A program made the translations under genes and the position numbers. Source: Actinomycetota bacterium (GTDB lineage: Bacteria > Actinomycetota > Acidimicrobiia > Acidimicrobiales > AC-14). Taken from it: a stretch of 6,043 nucleotides of DNA. Numbering within the stretch: the stretch's first letter is position 1; every line of letters starts with the position of its first letter. The notes under the pieces were generated by a model, which made no database searches, was not told where the DNA came from, and saw only the letters and a list, made by a program, of their open reading frames with translations. Positions 4,956 through 6,043 of this stretch are shown one piece after another. The stretch spans positions 1 to 6,043 of the forward strand of contig JAIVIH010000150.1 of the NCBI GenBank assembly GCA_020200615.1, given 5' to 3'.

Positions 4956-6043
4956 GTGAACCGCGCCGAGGAGGTGGCGGCCAAGCTCGACTCCGTACGG
5001 GCCTGGCTCGACGACAGCGACCTCGACGCCGTCCTCCTGTCCGAGCAGGGCGGATTCGCCTGGGTCACAGCTGGCGGCGACAACCACGTCACCCTCGGAC
5101 AGGAGGTAGGGGCGGCGTCGGTCCTGGTGACGAGGGACGAGGCCTACCTGCTGGCTTCCAACATCGAGCTGCACCGGCTGGTGGAGGAGCAGGTGGCGGG
5201 AGCGCCCCTCACCCCCGTCGAGTGGCCCTGGCACGAGGACGGTGGGGAAGGCCGGGTCGTCGAGCGTCTCTGCGATCCGGCCCGCACCGTTTCCGACGTC
5301 GGCAGCCTCGGCCTTCCTCCGGCCCCTCCCGAGCTGGCCGAGCTGCGGACGGGCCTCCTGCCATCGGAGATCGAGCGCTATCGACTCCTCGGGGTCGACG
5401 CCGCGGAGGCGGTGGAGGTCACGTGCCTCTCCGCCCGTCCGGGCGACCGGGAGGTGGACGTCGCCGCCCGGCTGGCGTTCGAGTGCACGAGACGCGGAAT
5501 CACGGCCCTGGTGAACCTGGTCGGGGTGGACGAGCGGATCGCCCAGTACCGCCACCCGCGGCCCAGTGACCGGCCGCTGGCGCACACCCTGCTCGTGGCC
5601 CTCTCCGGTCGTCGCCACGGCCTGCACGCGTCGCTCACCCGGATGATCCACGGAGGCCCGGCCGACGCCGACCTGGTCCACCGGCACGCGGCGGTCGTGA
5701 GGGTCGACGCCCGCCTGATCGCCGAGAGTCATCCCGACGCCGTGCTGGGCGACGTCTTCGACCGGGGCCTGGAGCAGTACCAGCGGGAAGGTTTCGCGGC
5801 CGAGTGGCGCCTCCACCACCAGGGCGGCCTCACCGGGTACGCCGGGCGGGAGGTCTTCGCCACCGGGTTCGCCCACCAGGTCCTGCGGGCCGACCAGGTC
5901 GTGGCGTGGAATCCTTCGATCACCCGGGTCAAGTCCGAGGACACGGTGCTGATCACCCCGGAGGGACCGGAGGTCCTGACCCGGAGCCCGGCCTGGCCTC
6001 AGGTCAAGGTCCAGGTCGCCGGGCTGGGCCAGGTGATCGAGCG
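4956..6043 (+). CDS. M24/creatinase-like (Xaa-Pro peptidase fold) protein with degenerate metal site, partial at right edge
   Basis: From GTG 4956 the frame is open for 362 codons to the window end. It begins MNRAEEVAAKLDSVRAWLDD. Residues about 5-110 resemble a creatinase N-terminal domain (DLDAVLLSEQGGFAWVTAGG; ASVLVTRDEAYLLASNIEL). From about 136, PSEIERYRLLGVDAAEAVE opens the pita-bread catalytic domain. Metallopeptidase ligands are mostly lost: LVALSGRRHGLHASLTRM (213-230) aligns with the usual VDxGxxxxGYxSDxTR, so the two Asp positions read Ala215 and Ser226; the His motif region reads WRLHHQGGLTGYAGREV (284-300); the usual EPG Glu is replaced in AWNPSITRVKSEDT, which keeps Glu328. The HHQGG-xTGY and WNPSI motifs recur in a bacterial M24-like subgroup I recognise, so this is probably a family trait, not decay. 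The start is uncertain: GGGGAG abuts the GTG. A second possibility is ATG 4939, overlapping the previous stop, with one base lost near 4956. Probably a non-peptidase or altered-chemistry member. Confidence 0.82.
   Translation, partial: MNRAEEVAAKLDSVRAWLDDSDLDAVLLSEQGGFAWVTAGGDNHVTLGQEVGAASVLVTRDEAYLLASNIELHRLVEEQVAGAPLTPVEWPWHEDGGEGRVVERLCDPARTVSDVGSLGLPPAPPELAELRTGLLPSEIERYRLLGVDAAEAVEVTCLSARPGDREVDVAARLAFECTRRGITALVNLVGVDERIAQYRHPRPSDRPLAHTLLVALSGRRHGLHASLTRMIHGGPADADLVHRHAAVVRVDARLIAESHPDAVLGDVFDRGLEQYQREGFAAEWRLHHQGGLTGYAGREVFATGFAHQVLRADQVVAWNPSITRVKSEDTVLITPEGPEVLTRSPAWPQVKVQVAGLGQVIE

Noticed and set aside
4887..5876. 329-codon minus-strand open frame
   Set aside because: It is antisense to the M24-like gene, which has conserved motifs and family-like length on the + strand.
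1..6043. CRISPR arrays, tRNA, rRNA, transposase or inverted-repeat ends
   Set aside because: I saw no regularly spaced repeats, cloverleaf-like segments, rRNA motifs or transposase-like proteins on either strand.

Overview
The window is very GC-rich (strong G/C bias at third codon positions) and mostly reads on the + strand. The gene content suggests a high-GC actinobacterium, plausibly an uncultured Acidimicrobiia-like lineage: an F420-type luciferase-like oxidoreductase, a DUF3618 protein with a Lys/Arg/Ala tail, a ChaB/Rho_N protein and an actinobacterial-type disulfide oxidoreductase. The taxon is inferred; no rRNA or other marker is present.

Layout. (1) 1-222: probable 5' part of a minus-strand gene running off the left edge. 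(2) 223-344: divergent intergenic region. (3) 345-695: ChaB-domain protein with a C-terminal Rho_N/SAP-like domain. (4) 696-845: intergenic region with a good SigB/SigF-type promoter candidate. (5) 846-2656: a membrane/stress cluster of a LEA-like amphipathic-helix protein, a two-TM phage-holin-family protein and a DUF3618 membrane protein with a histone-H1-like basic tail. (6) 2692-3508: F420-type LLM oxidoreductase, damaged. (7) 3521-4939: intact FAD/NAD disulfide oxidoreductase with an atypical C-terminal active site. (8) 4956-6043: M24/creatinase-like protein, open at the right edge, lacking most metal ligands.

The most striking feature is a run of apparent lesions between about 1200 and 3460. 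These are a lost 3' end of the LEA-like gene, single-base frame breaks in the holin-family gene (about 1320), the DUF3618 gene (about 2060) and the LLM gene (about 2707), and a probable in-frame deletion of about 65 codons in the LLM gene (about 3360). The 1.4-kb oxidoreductase and the 1.1-kb M24-like frame downstream are uninterrupted. Either the sequence is low-quality or mis-assembled here, or this stretch is decaying. Naive gene calling gives a misleading 282-aa fusion (846-1691), two overlapping DUF3618 ORFs and a shortened LLM protein.

Functionally, region 3-5 looks like a general-stress/envelope module: small charged helical proteins and membrane anchors behind a general-stress-type promoter. 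Genes 6-8 are closely spaced on the same strand and look like a redox/peptidase-fold metabolic string. I see no CRISPR array, tRNA, rRNA, insertion sequence or phage structural gene, and no clear new defence or mobile system.
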